Below, piece by piece: positions 50,132 to 58,035 of a stretch of 61,626 bases of DNA. Source of the stretch: a virus. The translations under genes were made by a program, and so were the position numbers. The notes under the pieces were generated by a model that worked only from the letters and a program-made list of their open reading frames with translations, searched no databases and was not told where the DNA came from. The stretch's first letter is position 1, and each line of letters starts with the position of its first letter. The DNA lies in IMG/VR virus record IMGVR_UViG_3300036853_000113, positions 1-61,626 of that record; one strand, written 5' to 3'.

Positions 50132-52006
50132 ATGAACTGGCTCAAGTCGCTCGTCGCAGTCATGCTGCTGACAGGATCGCTGTCAGCGCAGCAGATGGTT
50201 CCCTGGCTCACTCGCGCAGCTGACAATCAGCAGAGCGGGTGGAACTCTCACGAGACGCTACTCACGCAGGCGCTCATCGCCTCGAAGGGCGTCACGCGCA
50301 GGACCATCATCCCGGTGACAGGCGACGCGCGAGGCATGGAAGCGCAGCCGCTGATCCTGCCTGCTGTCTCGACGCCGCGAGGCGTGCGCGACGTCATGGT
50401 GCTTCCTTCGATGGCGAACGTCGTGCGAGGCGTCGATGCGCACGACGGCACAGGTATCTGGTCGACCTCGCTCGGCGCTCCTGTAACCGGCTCGCCGATG
50501 ATCGACATGCATGGTATCAATCAGCACTGGGGCTGTCTCTCGACCGGCGTAATCGACGCGACGACTCGCAGGCTGTATCAGGTCTGTTGGGCTTCTCCTG
50601 ACGGCTCTGGGAGCCCCCTGACGGCACGCTATTACATGAACGTGCTGAACGTGGGCGATGGAAGTATCGTGGGCGCGCCGATTCTCATTCAAGGCACGAG
50701 CCAGAGCGACGACTTCAATGCGCAGATGAGGAAGCAGCGCGCCTCGCTCGTCGAGGCAACCGTCGCAGGCGTCAGGACCGTCTTCGGGTGCGCTGGGACC
50801 GTCTCAGAGACGTCGAGGGGCTCGGCAGGCTATTGCTTCGCCTTCGACGTCAAGAGCAACACCCTGACAGCTCTGACAGCGCTCACCGCAGGCCAAGGCG
50901 CAGGCGTCTGGATGTCAGGCGCATCTCCTTCTGCTGACAAGGACGGGAACCTCTTCCTCGTGACCGGCAACGGTGCCTTCGACGGGGTAACTCAGCTCGG
51001 CGAGACGTTTCTCAAGCTGACATATATCCCGCCGACACCGAGCACGCCTGCGAGTCTGACAGTCACTGATCACTGGACGCCTTGGACAGACCTCTCGCGC
51101 GCCGGTCAGGTCGCACCCCCCGGTCCGAAGCTCGCAGGCGCACACGCGCCTTCTGAGGCGCTGCGGCAGCCTGTCGGTGGCGGCATGTCGATGTCACTGC
51201 GCAACGCTCGTGCGCGCATCAGCATGACCGCTGACGGCCCCTTGCTGCTCGTCTATCCGCAGATGGCACAAGGCGCATGGGCTGATCAGGATTGGGGATC
51301 GGCAGGGCCTGCGTGTCTGTTTCAGATAGGCGTCTGCATCGTTACAGGGAAGGACGGTATCGCGTACCCGATCAAGGCTTACGCGATGGGCGGCACGACT
51401 CTCGCAGACCTGGCTCACTCGAAAACTAATTGCGCGAAGCTCGCTGCGCCGCCTGTGTGGGCGACGATGAATCCCGGCCCCGTCGATCCTTGTCCGACGA
51501 ACACTGCGACACTGAACTTCTTTCCTCGCGGCGTGACAGCTCACCTCCACATGACGCCAGTTCAGATGTATGATCCGCTCCTGCAATCGTGGACGCTCTT
51601 CCTGTGGGGCGAGAACTCTCAACTACACAAGTGGAAGGTGAGCGACACAGGCGCGATGACTTACGTCGCGCAGAGTCACGAGTTCGCGAGCGCTGATGCG
51701 AGAGGAACCTCACCGGGGGGAATGACGGGCGGATTTTGCGCGGGGTCGAGCAACGGCGGTGATCCTAACAGCGCCATCCTCGTCTGCACAATTCCCTACG
51801 GAAACGCAAACGCAGTCGTCGGCCCCGGTCGCATGCTGGTCTACGATCCCATCCACCTCGCAGCTGATGGCTCTTTGAAAGTTCTATGGGACTCGCAGCG
51901 ATGGGGTGTGGCGTTTCTGTTCAATAAGTTTGATCCTCCGCTGATCGACGGCGGCGAGGTCATCGTTCCAAACTACAATGGCGGCGTCGACGTTTACGCG
52001 CCCTGA
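50132..52006 (+). CDS. Secreted beta-propeller-like protein (PQQ-type repeats)
   Basis: This 624-residue protein starts at the ATG after GGAGG, with a Sec signal peptide (NWLKSLVAVMLLTGSLSA) cleaved near residue 20. The body has repeated blade-like segments such as NVVRGVDAHDGTGIWSTSLG, ARYYMNVLNVGDGSIVGAPI and GYCFAFDVKSNTLTAL, the VxAxDxxTGxxxW pattern of PQQ-like propellers, though no enzyme residues are recognised. It follows the GH13 gene by 25 bases in the same direction. Export to the periplasm or surface is expected, and a polysaccharide-related or adhesion role is possible. Confidence 0.68.
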   Translation: MNWLKSLVAVMLLTGSLSAQQMVPWLTRAADNQQSGWNSHETLLTQALIASKGVTRRTIIPVTGDARGMEAQPLILPAVSTPRGVRDVMVLPSMANVVRGVDAHDGTGIWSTSLGAPVTGSPMIDMHGINQHWGCLSTGVIDATTRRLYQVCWASPDGSGSPLTARYYMNVLNVGDGSIVGAPILIQGTSQSDDFNAQMRKQRASLVEATVAGVRTVFGCAGTVSETSRGSAGYCFAFDVKSNTLTALTALTAGQGAGVWMSGASPSADKDGNLFLVTGNGAFDGVTQLGETFLKLTYIPPTPSTPASLTVTDHWTPWTDLSRAGQVAPPGPKLAGAHAPSEALRQPVGGGMSMSLRNARARISMTADGPLLLVYPQMAQGAWADQDWGSAGPACLFQIGVCIVTGKDGIAYPIKAYAMGGTTLADLAHSKTNCAKLAAPPVWATMNPGPVDPCPTNTATLNFFPRGVTAHLHMTPVQMYDPLLQSWTLFLWGENSQLHKWKVSDTGAMTYVAQSHEFASADARGTSPGGMTGGFCAGSSNGGDPNSAILVCTIPYGNANAVVGPGRMLVYDPIHLAADGSLKVLWDSQRWGVAFLFNKFDPPLIDGGEVIVPNYNGGVDVYAP

Positions 52007-52223
52007 GCCTTCTTTCTTGCGCACTAAGTCGCCGGGGTCTAATAAAGATCAGCTTGAACCAGCCGTTTAGGAATCCAGCAACGCCAATCACAACATGGCC
52101 AAACACGTTGGGCTTGACCGCGATGCCGTTAAGTTGCAACGCCCACAGGAGCAGGTCGACGAGCGTATAGGCGACGCAGAAGCCTCTGACGCCCCACCAC
52201 AAGCGGTGCCTCATGGCTACCAA
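51960..52223 (-). CDS. Small membrane protein with basic tail
   Basis: This 87-residue protein has two hydrophobic helices (GFCVAYTLVDLLLWALQL and VFGHVVIGVAGFLNGWF) followed by an Arg-rich tail. Its end overlaps the propeller gene by 47 bases in a convergent arrangement, so the last 15 residues may be a chance extension. It is the final gene of the leftward accessory operon. Confidence 0.5.
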   Translation of the reverse strand: MVAMRHRLWWGVRGFCVAYTLVDLLLWALQLNGIAVKPNVFGHVVIGVAGFLNGWFKLIFIRPRRLSAQERRLRARKRRRRHCSLER

Positions 52224-52227
52224 GATG

Positions 52228-52470
52228 TCAGTACCAGATGAAGGTCAGCTCGGCCCAGTTGTTAAGGTTGGGGTTTGACATCTGCAAGTGATAGCTCATC
52301 GCCTCGAATTGTCGAGCGTTGAAGAGCGTCTGATAGGCCACGTCCTTCGAGTGCTCGCCATCTGTCTCGACGTCCTTCGAGGTGTAGATGAAGCGCTTGG
52401 TGTACTCAGGCATCGCTTGCCCAGGTATCACGCCTGCGCGCACTTCCCACGCCGCTTTCAGTGCTTCCAT
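52228..52470 (-). CDS. Hypothetical protein, 80 residues
   Basis: The ATG directly follows the stop of the upstream membrane peptide, with GGAAGGAAGG as ribosome site. The sequence (IPGQAMPEYTKRFIYTSKDV, AYQTLFNARQFEAMSYHLQM) suggests a small soluble alpha/beta protein. There is no known family. Confidence 0.58.
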   Translation of the reverse strand: MEALKAAWEVRAGVIPGQAMPEYTKRFIYTSKDVETDGEHSKDVAYQTLFNARQFEAMSYHLQMSNPNLNNWAELTFIWY

Positions 52471-52581
52471 TTATTCCTTCCTTCCGTCGGACACCACCAC
52501 TTTCATCATGCCTGCACAGTACAACACGACCAGCAGAGTACAAACGATGACGCCTGCGAAAAACCCGAGCAAAAAGTTCAT
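52471..52581 (-). CDS. 36-residue membrane peptide
   Basis: The short frame codes for one long transmembrane helix (FLLGFFAGVIVCTLLVVLY) and a charged tail (VVVSDGRKE). AGGAGGG lies about 9 bases before the ATG, and the stop touches the next start (TAAATG). It is typical of phage membrane miniproteins; the role is unknown. Confidence 0.6.
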   Translation of the reverse strand: MNFLLGFFAGVIVCTLLVVLYCAGMMKVVVSDGRKE

Positions 52582-52661
52582 CGCTTTCAACCCTCCTCTG
52601 GCCTGCCAGCAGCGTCAGCGTGCCTCCCCCAAGGACGCCGACGCTTCCGGCAGCTCGCCGG

Positions 52662-52874
52662 TCACCCGGCAGCTTGATCTCGCTCGATGTCGTCGTGAAA
52701 CCTGTGACAGTTTCCGCAGTAGCGGTGTGCGATGTCCTGCGGGTGGTAAGAGATCATGCCACAGTGCGGGCACTTGATTCGAGGAGAACCTTCCAGACGC
52801 TTCGCGAATTGTTTGCAGATGACGCCTGCTGCGAAAGCGACGACAGCACAGACGAGCAATTCTGGATGTTGCAT
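52662..52874 (-). CDS. Membrane-anchored zinc-ribbon protein
   Basis: This 70-residue protein has an N-terminal hydrophobic helix (ELLVCAVVAFAAGVIC) followed by a zinc ribbon: IKCPHCGMISYHPQDIAHRY then CGNCHRFH. The CPHCGM...YCGNCH pattern is common in small phage and plasmid proteins. The start codon follows the upstream stop at once. A membrane-linked regulator or anti-host factor is possible. Confidence 0.65.
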   Translation of the reverse strand: MQHPELLVCAVVAFAAGVICKQFAKRLEGSPRIKCPHCGMISYHPQDIAHRYCGNCHRFHDDIERDQAAG

Positions 52875-52875
52875 T

Positions 52876-53100
52876 CTATTCGCGCTCCAGTTCGTACACC
52901 TCACCTGTCACAGCGTTGGTGACAGTTCCTTGCTCAATCAGCAGCGGGATGAAGCCCCCCATCAAGCCGTCGCCTGCACGGACGAATCCCTCTGGCGTGA
53001 GGCCGACTGACTTGCCATTTTCAGAGACGATTGCTACCACCGCCCTCGTCCACTCTTCATCGCCTGCGCGCCTGATGCGCACGAAGTCGCCGCGCTTCAT
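52876..53100 (-). CDS. Small conserved accessory protein (SH3-like)
   Basis: This 74-residue protein starts at an ATG overlapping the upstream stop (ATGA). The sequence MKRGDFVRIRRAGDEEWTRA then VGLTPEGFVRAGDGL and VTGEVYELE gives short strands like an SH3-type barrel. I associate this pattern with small phage proteins of unknown role. Confidence 0.58.
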   Translation of the reverse strand: MKRGDFVRIRRAGDEEWTRAVVAIVSENGKSVGLTPEGFVRAGDGLMGGFIPLLIEQGTVTNAVTGEVYELERE

Positions 53101-53471
53101 GTTCGCGCCTTCCCTTCCATCCTGGCGAACACAAAGGGCGCATCCTGCCACTTGCGCATGAACGCGTGCAGGTCGCCATCGTTTAACAGCTCAAAGGAGT
53201 ACGGCTTGGGCAGCTTCGAGCGCGCAATCAGTTCCTGAACGATCAGGCGCACGGACGCGATCATGTAAGCTCTCGTGCCCTTCGCCTTCAGTTCGTACCA
53301 GCTCTTTTCATCAGTCGAGTCAAAAGGCTTTTCGTCTTTGTAATACCGGAATCGATACGTCATTTCGTAGTCAGAGTCAGGCGTGATCTCCCGCAACCCT
53401 GCCAGCCAATCGACGTCTTCCGCAAGGACCACGAACCAAGCGCCGACAATCTTCTCGTCAAACAGAATCAT
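53097..53471 (-). CDS. Hypothetical protein, 124 residues
   Basis: This alpha/beta protein (WFVVLAEDVDWLAGLREI, YEMTYRFRYYKDEKPF, RAYMIASVRLIVQELIARSK) is coupled to both neighbours by overlaps (4 and 14 bases). The acidic N-terminal half and Tyr-rich strands do not match a family I know. Confidence 0.58.
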   Translation of the reverse strand: MILFDEKIVGAWFVVLAEDVDWLAGLREITPDSDYEMTYRFRYYKDEKPFDSTDEKSWYELKAKGTRAYMIASVRLIVQELIARSKLPKPYSFELLNDGDLHAFMRKWQDAPFVFARMEGKART

Positions 53472-53685
53472 CGCCCATCAACTCTTTCCGATTCAGCGAG
53501 GCCGTCGCCATCATCAGCCCCTTCTCCGTGTAGACGCGCGCCATGTCCAGCGTCAGCCAGAGCAGCGTCTCGTTGCTCCCGTCCGTCTCTTCGAGGATGA
53601 CGCGCTCAGCAGCTGCAACAGCCTTAGCGATTATGTTCATGCGCGTGATTTCGCGCTCCTCTCGTTCCTCTCGTGACAGCATCAT
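53458..53685 (-). CDS. Hypothetical helical protein, 75 residues
   Basis: A charged N-terminal helix (SREEREEREITRMNIIAKA) is followed by amphipathic helices (ETLLWLTLDMARVYTEKGLM). It overlaps both neighbours in the operon. No domain is recognised. Confidence 0.55.
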   Translation of the reverse strand: MMLSREEREEREITRMNIIAKAVAAAERVILEETDGSNETLLWLTLDMARVYTEKGLMMATASLNRKELMGDDSV

Positions 53686-53969
53686 TGAACCTCTTTCCTC
53701 GTCGCGACGATGACGTCGCCAAGAATCGACCAGCCGGGATAACCCCCTGCCTGCGCGTACAGTGCTGACGCGATACCGTTGACTGGCGGTTCTGGCGTCT
53801 TACAGTGGGCGTCGTCGTCGCAGACCATCAGCCGACCGTCTGCCAGCTTTACAACGTCGATGCAGTCGCAGCCGAGGAAGCTATGGATTTCGCGCAGAGT
53901 GAAGCCTTCCTTCGGGTCGAGGGGGAAGACTTCAATTTTGCTGCCGTCAGTTCTGATCAGTGTCGCCAT
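53682..53969 (-). CDS. DUF3846-like protein
   Basis: This 95-residue protein starts at the ATG of TLIRTDGSKIEVFPLDPKEG; the long upstream frame is a shadow of the next gene. The order GFTLREIHSFLGCDCIDVVK, LADGRLMVCDDDAH and NGIASALYAQAGGYPG closely follows DUF3846, a small family in phages and plasmids of unknown function. Confidence 0.68.
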   Translation of the reverse strand: MATLIRTDGSKIEVFPLDPKEGFTLREIHSFLGCDCIDVVKLADGRLMVCDDDAHCKTPEPPVNGIASALYAQAGGYPGWSILGDVIVATRKEVQ

Positions 53970-53973
53970 TGTT

Positions 53974-54537
53974 TTACGGTTGAAAATATTCCTGCTCTGG
54001 GTCACCGTCCTTGCGTCGCCAGCCTGTATGAAGCTCGCGAAACCAGCCGTCAGGCGGTCGCGTGTCAGGCGCAGGATTCTCCCACTCTTCCATTGCTTCG
54101 AGCGCATCACGCAGGCTCGGGTAACACCACGACCCGGTAGGACCGTAGTCGTACCTCGATTTGCAGTACAGCAGACGACCGTTGCCGGTAATCGTCCTGT
54201 AGACAGCAACGAGGCCGTCGTCAGGCAGGATGCGCTTGTGCGGGTACTGCGCCGCAGCGTCGAAGATCGTCTCTTCGAGTGCGCCATCTGCTGACAGGTC
54301 GCGCATAAACTTCTCACTTTTTAGGAGTCCTTCGGCGAGCACCTGCGCCGGAACAGCAAACGTGCCATCCATCAGCTTCTGCCTGCTCCTGGCGACGAGC
54401 GCCTGAACTTCAGGGTCGCTGTTGCCATGCTGCTCTTCTATGAAGCGCTCCAGCATCTGTCTCATATAAGCGAAGCGCTCCTCGTCCTTAGACCGCTCTC
54501 TCACCAGCACGAAGTCATCATCGTCTTCTCTGCTCAT
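53974..54537 (-). CDS. Hypothetical acidic protein, first gene of the leftward accessory operon
   Basis: This 187-residue protein has an acidic start (SREDDDDFVLVRERSKDEER) and a helical middle. A C-terminal half reads GNGRLLYCKSRYDYGPTGSW then CYPSLRDALEAMEEWENPAP and PPDGWFRELHTGWRRKDGDP, the latter like small phage proteins that report on Trp-rich beta folds. No function can be named. Confidence 0.58.
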   Translation of the reverse strand: MSREDDDDFVLVRERSKDEERFAYMRQMLERFIEEQHGNSDPEVQALVARSRQKLMDGTFAVPAQVLAEGLLKSEKFMRDLSADGALEETIFDAAAQYPHKRILPDDGLVAVYRTITGNGRLLYCKSRYDYGPTGSWCYPSLRDALEAMEEWENPAPDTRPPDGWFRELHTGWRRKDGDPEQEYFQP

Positions 54538-54847
54538 AGCACGCTTCCCCCTCCCCTACATAATATGGTAAAGCTTTCCTCGCTGAGCCCAAAGTCCAGA
54601 CGCAGCTCCTGTTGCGTATCGGAAACATAGGCGTGCAATCGTCAATAAATACGCATGCAGTCGTCATGCAAGCCAATCTTTCGATACCTGCACCCAGAAG
54701 CGTCACCGGCCTCCCCTTAACATCCAACAGCACAAAGCAGCAAGTTTTCCCATGCGTCTTATTCTGCCATTATTTTATAAAAGTGCTCCACAGATTAAGT
54801 TGATGGGGTTAATATCTCTGAGTGTCAGAAAGGAGCCATAAGCGCTC
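54538..54847. promoter_or_regulatory. Divergent promoter region of the two accessory operons
   Basis: No gene is seen in these 310 bases. Two direct repeats, GTGCAATCGTCA (54633-54644) and ATGCAGTCGTCA (54655-54666), lie 22 bp apart, two helical turns, as expected for cooperative operator sites. The right half is AT-rich (ATTATTTTATAAAAG near 54770). AAGGAG precedes the rightward start. Control of both operons by one regulator is an inference. Confidence 0.45.
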
Positions 54848-55315
54848 ATGGCTGTTTCACTTCGATATAGCTGCTCTTATTGTCCCGACAGGTTCACGAC
54901 TGAGCGCGGAAAGAACATCCACCTCGCTCGCCGCCATAAGGACGTCAGCACGTCAGCGTCTAACCCCCTCGCCTGCCCTGAATGTGGCCGGGACGACTTC
55001 AATGACACTAAGCATCTCGGTCGGCATCGCCGGTTCGAGCATAAGGTAATTGGTCGCGCTGCTAGAGCAATGATGAAGAAAATGACTGCGATTGAAAGGA
55101 CTATCCCCAGCAATGAAACGAGCAGCAGCAGCACAGGAAGCACAGCCGCCGCGCCCCCAGCTCCTTCCCCCGAAGCAATCCAAGCGGTCACTTATGCGCT
55201 TGCCGTCGGGGCTGTCAAAGAGTTCTGCCGCCACCATGCTGAAGAGCATGGCATCCCTTCGCGAGAGTTCACCCGGCGATTCGCTGAATTATTTCTTCGT
55301 GAGACGCGCCGGTAG
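54848..55315 (+). CDS. Protein with two C2H2 zinc fingers
   Basis: The first finger of this 155-residue protein is CSYCPDRFTTERGKNIHLAR with RH (Cys9, Cys12, His25, His30). The second is CPECGRDDFNDTKHLGRHRR with FEH (Cys43, Cys46, His60, His65). Both have the eukaryote-like C-x2-C-x12/13-H-x4-H spacing. A Ser/Pro/Ala linker and a helical domain (VTYALAVGAVKEFCRHHAEE) follow. Paired C2H2 fingers are rare in bacterial DNA. As first gene of the rightward accessory operon it may be a transcription regulator. Confidence 0.75.
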   Translation: MAVSLRYSCSYCPDRFTTERGKNIHLARRHKDVSTSASNPLACPECGRDDFNDTKHLGRHRRFEHKVIGRAARAMMKKMTAIERTIPSNETSSSSTGSTAAAPPAPSPEAIQAVTYALAVGAVKEFCRHHAEEHGIPSREFTRRFAELFLRETRR

Positions 55316-55439
55316 ATACGTCGGAGCATCCTGCATCTGCCCCCACTGCGGTGATCGACCTCCGCGTGGAATGAAAAACAACCGCTGGCGATGGCTTGCC
55401 ATGCACGAAGTCGCCCAACACAACAGGCCACAACCGTAA
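55299..55439 (+). CDS. 46-residue C2H2-like mini-protein
   Basis: A GTG inside the previous gene's end opens a frame with SCICPHCGDRPPRG and WLAMHEVAQHNR: two cysteines, then two histidines five residues apart. This repeats the finger theme of the gene it overlaps. The ribosome site is poor, so translation would depend on coupling. A frame remnant is the alternative. Confidence 0.42.
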   Translation: MRRAGRYVGASCICPHCGDRPPRGMKNNRWRWLAMHEVAQHNRPQP

Positions 55440-55490
55440 ATCGCTCACGCAGCTCTCACCGGTACGACAGGGGCCGGAGGTCCCTTCTCG

Positions 55491-55811
55491 GTGCTATTCG
55501 CTCAAATAAATATTGATGAACTGAAACAGACGATCTGGCTGATCGTCCTTGAGGCTGCCAATCTACAACGAATGCAGGTCGCCGACCCGATAAACCTCGA
55601 AGCAGACAGTCGCGGCGGTCTGATTCACACTCCCAAGTATCCAGACAATATGAGCGTTCTCGTCGCCTATGAGTGGGACACCGGACCTATCGACCAGCTC
55701 TCACTCTCTGGCGACCTATACAGCTTCCTTGACCACCTTGAGCGAGGCCGCAGACGCCTCAGCAATGGCGGTTTCGGCTACGTGCTCAAGGCTCATGGAG
55801 TCCAAACATGA
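55491..55811 (+). CDS. Hypothetical protein, 106 residues
   Basis: It starts at a GTG 9 bases after GGAGG. The sequence (LKQTIWLIVLEAANLQRMQV, PDNMSVLVAYEWDTGPIDQL, FLDHLERGRRRLSNGGFGYV) is a small alpha/beta protein. The stop overlaps the next start (ATGA). No family is known. Confidence 0.58.
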   Translation: MLFAQINIDELKQTIWLIVLEAANLQRMQVADPINLEADSRGGLIHTPKYPDNMSVLVAYEWDTGPIDQLSLSGDLYSFLDHLERGRRRLSNGGFGYVLKAHGVQT

Positions 55812-56077
55812 ACGGCGAGAGATCGGACCCGAACGAGGTCGGGCGCGCTCTCGCGCCGAGAGAACTTATCGAGCGCACAGTCGTTTGCGTTGCGCGCGAG
55901 GATCGTCCAAGCTTTATGACGCTCTGGGTCGAGCAAGTCACGAAAGATCACATCGTCTTTCAGGCTGGCGCTGCTCGTCCTGTCATCCATTTCATCGTGA
56001 TGCGCCGCCCTGACGACACGCTCGTCGACGACGAAGGCAAGCGCATCCTCGTTCATGAATATCTCGGAGAGGTGTAA
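55808..56077 (+). CDS. Tandem duplicate protein, copy 1
   Basis: This 89-residue protein has blocks SDPNEVGRALAPRELIERTV, LWVEQVTKDHIVFQAG and DDTLVDDEGKRILVHEYLGE. The next gene codes for a clear paralogue with about half its residues identical. The fold looks like a small beta sheet with one helix; its function is unknown. Confidence 0.65.
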   Translation: MNGERSDPNEVGRALAPRELIERTVVCVAREDRPSFMTLWVEQVTKDHIVFQAGAARPVIHFIVMRRPDDTLVDDEGKRILVHEYLGEV

Positions 56078-56081
56078 CCGC

Positions 56082-56357
56082 ATGGTCGGGATCGAAGAAT
56101 CTGACCCAAACGAGATCGGGCGCGCTCTTTCGGCGAACGAACTTATTGAGCGCACAATCGTATGCGTCTCTCTCGACGAAACTCACACACAGTTCGCCTC
56201 GTTCTGGGTCGAGCATGTCGCCGAAGATTATGTTGCTTTTCTGGCAAACGCTGCTCAGCCTGCTATGCATTTCATGGTGATGCGCTTTGCTGATGACACA
56301 CTCGTCGACGCCGACGGCAAGCGTGTCGCCGTTCGCGAGTATCTAGGAGAGGAGTAA
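56082..56357 (+). CDS. Tandem duplicate protein, copy 2
   Basis: This 91-residue protein starts at the ATG after GGAGAGG. It matches copy 1 from SDPNEIGRALSANELIERTI to VREYLGEE at the end, with the largest changes in the middle (SLDETHTQFASFWVEHVAED). The pair arose by local duplication and has diverged, so both copies are probably kept by selection. Confidence 0.65.
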   Translation: MVGIEESDPNEIGRALSANELIERTIVCVSLDETHTQFASFWVEHVAEDYVAFLANAAQPAMHFMVMRFADDTLVDADGKRVAVREYLGEE

Positions 56358-56360
56358 ACA

Positions 56361-56639
56361 ATGCGCATAGTTGAAGCCGGGGCCCCGACACCGCAGTATT
56401 GGCTATATGAAACAGGTGGCCTGCTCTCGACAGCAGTGATGGCCTACCTGCGCAACGAGCCGATGACCGCAGACGATATAACTCTGATGCGCCGCTACCT
56501 GACGCAGTGGATCACGTCACCTGTGTGGCGAGGCCCCGGCGTCGACAAGCTGCGCCTCGACGTCCACGATATTCGCAGCAGAGCTGACATCGACGCGTGG
56601 CTCTATCGCGCGCTTGAGGAAAACATCGACCCACTCTGA
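56361..56639 (+). CDS. Hypothetical protein, 92 residues
   Basis: A GGAGAGGAG site lies before the ATG. Blocks: GGLLSTAVMAYLRNEPMTAD and LRLDVHDIRSRADIDAWLYR. The helical C-terminus resembles small phage proteins of unknown function. It lies in an unbroken run of short accessory genes. Confidence 0.55.
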   Translation: MRIVEAGAPTPQYWLYETGGLLSTAVMAYLRNEPMTADDITLMRRYLTQWITSPVWRGPGVDKLRLDVHDIRSRADIDAWLYRALEENIDPL

Positions 56640-56656
56640 CAGGGGAGATACAGGTT

Positions 56657-56854
56657 ATGACACCGTACACTGGTGGACTGCGCGTTTCCCTCAAAGAAAC
56701 GCACCGTCAGGCGACGCTGCTCGGGCTAGCGGTGCTGTGCTTACAGCGCCCTGGCTGGGAAGAAATGCTGGGAGAGATTGCCGATCAGCTACATGGTCGA
56801 CAGATGTGGCGCGAGTTTATGCGGCAGAATGCTGACACGGTGCAACGACTATGA
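56657..56854 (+). CDS. Hypothetical helical protein, 65 residues
   Basis: GGGGAG lies about 11 bases before the ATG. The protein (LKETHRQATLLGLAVLCLQR, EMLGEIADQLHGRQMWREFM) is all helix and overlaps the next start by 4 bases. No family is known. Confidence 0.52.
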   Translation: MTPYTGGLRVSLKETHRQATLLGLAVLCLQRPGWEEMLGEIADQLHGRQMWREFMRQNADTVQRL

Positions 56855-57495
56855 AGAGTCCTGTCGCATTACCGAGAGACATGCAGCACTTGCCTGTCGA
56901 CGAGAAGCGCGGATTCGTCGTGCCTTGGTTCGTGCAATGGATCAACGGAGAACCTGAGTTTCGCGTGATGGATCGCCGGAAGTTCTATCAGGCAATCGAG
57001 GAGCATCTCTGCTGGGTCTGCGGTCGTAAGCTGCGCAGCAATCGAAACCCTTTCGTTGTTGGTCCGATGTGCGGAGTGAATCGAGTCAGCTCAGAGCCGC
57101 CGAGTCATCCTGCCTGCGCGCGTTACTCTGCGATGGCGTGCCCGTTTCTTAGCATGCCGAAGATGAGACGTCGTGAGGACGAGCTGATGGCGACTGTGAA
57201 AGTGGCTGGCATCGGCATCAAGCGCAATCCCGGCGTCGCGCTGCTGTGGTTCTCTGACTTCTCGACCTTTGACGATGGCAAAGGCGGCACGCTCTTCAAT
57301 CTGCGCGAGCCTTCAGCGACAGAGTGGTACTGCGAAGGACGACCTGCGACGCGGGAAGAGGTTTTCGCCTCGATTACTTCCGGCCTGCCCATCCTGCAAG
57401 AGACGGCCGAGCAAGACGGTCACGAGGCAGTGCTGCTGCTGCGTCGACAGACTGCGCGCCTGATGCGCTACCTGCCGCAAACGCAGGCGTGGTGA
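56851..57495 (+). CDS. Conserved phage zinc-binding protein
   Basis: This 214-residue protein has order FVVPWFVQWINGEPEFRVMD, HLCWVCGRKLRSN, FVVGPMCGVNRVSSEPPSHP, CARYSAMACPFLSMPKMRRR. This Cys-rich layout is frequent in phage accessory regions and I recognise it as an uncharacterised family. Four to six cysteines and a histidine would bind metal. Its role is unknown. Confidence 0.68.
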   Translation: MKSPVALPRDMQHLPVDEKRGFVVPWFVQWINGEPEFRVMDRRKFYQAIEEHLCWVCGRKLRSNRNPFVVGPMCGVNRVSSEPPSHPACARYSAMACPFLSMPKMRRREDELMATVKVAGIGIKRNPGVALLWFSDFSTFDDGKGGTLFNLREPSATEWYCEGRPATREEVFASITSGLPILQETAEQDGHEAVLLLRRQTARLMRYLPQTQAW

Positions 57496-57505
57496 GCGAA
57501 CAACT

Positions 57506-57757
57506 ATGCAGACGCCTCGACAATGGAGTGCGCTTCAGTTCCTCGCAGCTCTGGAGCCGCTACTCACCGGCACCTGTCCACAGTGCAGCGACGGGCTGAA
57601 AACGCGCGCCGCTTTCATTTCTATTCACTCGCTGGAGTTCGGTGACGCCTGCGCCGGTCAGGGGCGCTGCCTGCAGCTAATGATTCCGTACTGTCCTCGA
57701 TGCGAGCCTGTGCCCGAGGGCTTCGGCTGTATTCACGCGAGGTTGTTCACACCATGA
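57506..57757 (+). CDS. Small Cys-rich protein
   Basis: This 83-residue protein has CPQCSDG near residue 24 and YCPRCEPVPEGFGCIH near 63, a likely zinc ribbon. The ribosome site is weak. The stop overlaps the next start (ATGA). It has the same zinc-ribbon character as several neighbours. Confidence 0.55.
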   Translation: MQTPRQWSALQFLAALEPLLTGTCPQCSDGLKTRAAFISIHSLEFGDACAGQGRCLQLMIPYCPRCEPVPEGFGCIHARLFTP

Positions 57758-58035
57758 GAATCATCATTCGGCTTTTCATCGAAGGCGTACTCGCCGATGT
57801 CGACGAGGTTGACGCAGCTACACCCGACGACTTCGGAGAGATCTTGCCAGCTTTAGCACTCAAGCACGCTCTGATGGTGGGGAAGACGCGACGCCACATG
57901 ACCGAATTTGAGTTCACAGGGTTGCCGGAAGGGGAACGTTTCATGCGTGTCGGCTCGGACCAGCGCCAGATGGTCGAACCAATGCGGGTCATCATGCTCG
58001 ACCGACACACAATGGAGAAGCACCGTGACAATTGA
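57754..58035 (+). CDS. Hypothetical protein, 93 residues
   Basis: It starts at the overlapping ATG. A beta-rich start (RIIIRLFIEGVLADVDEVD) is followed by a helix (EILPALALKHALMVGKTRRH). It ends in an 11-base overlap with the next gene. No family is known. Confidence 0.55.
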   Translation: MRIIIRLFIEGVLADVDEVDAATPDDFGEILPALALKHALMVGKTRRHMTEFEFTGLPEGERFMRVGSDQRQMVEPMRVIMLDRHTMEKHRDN

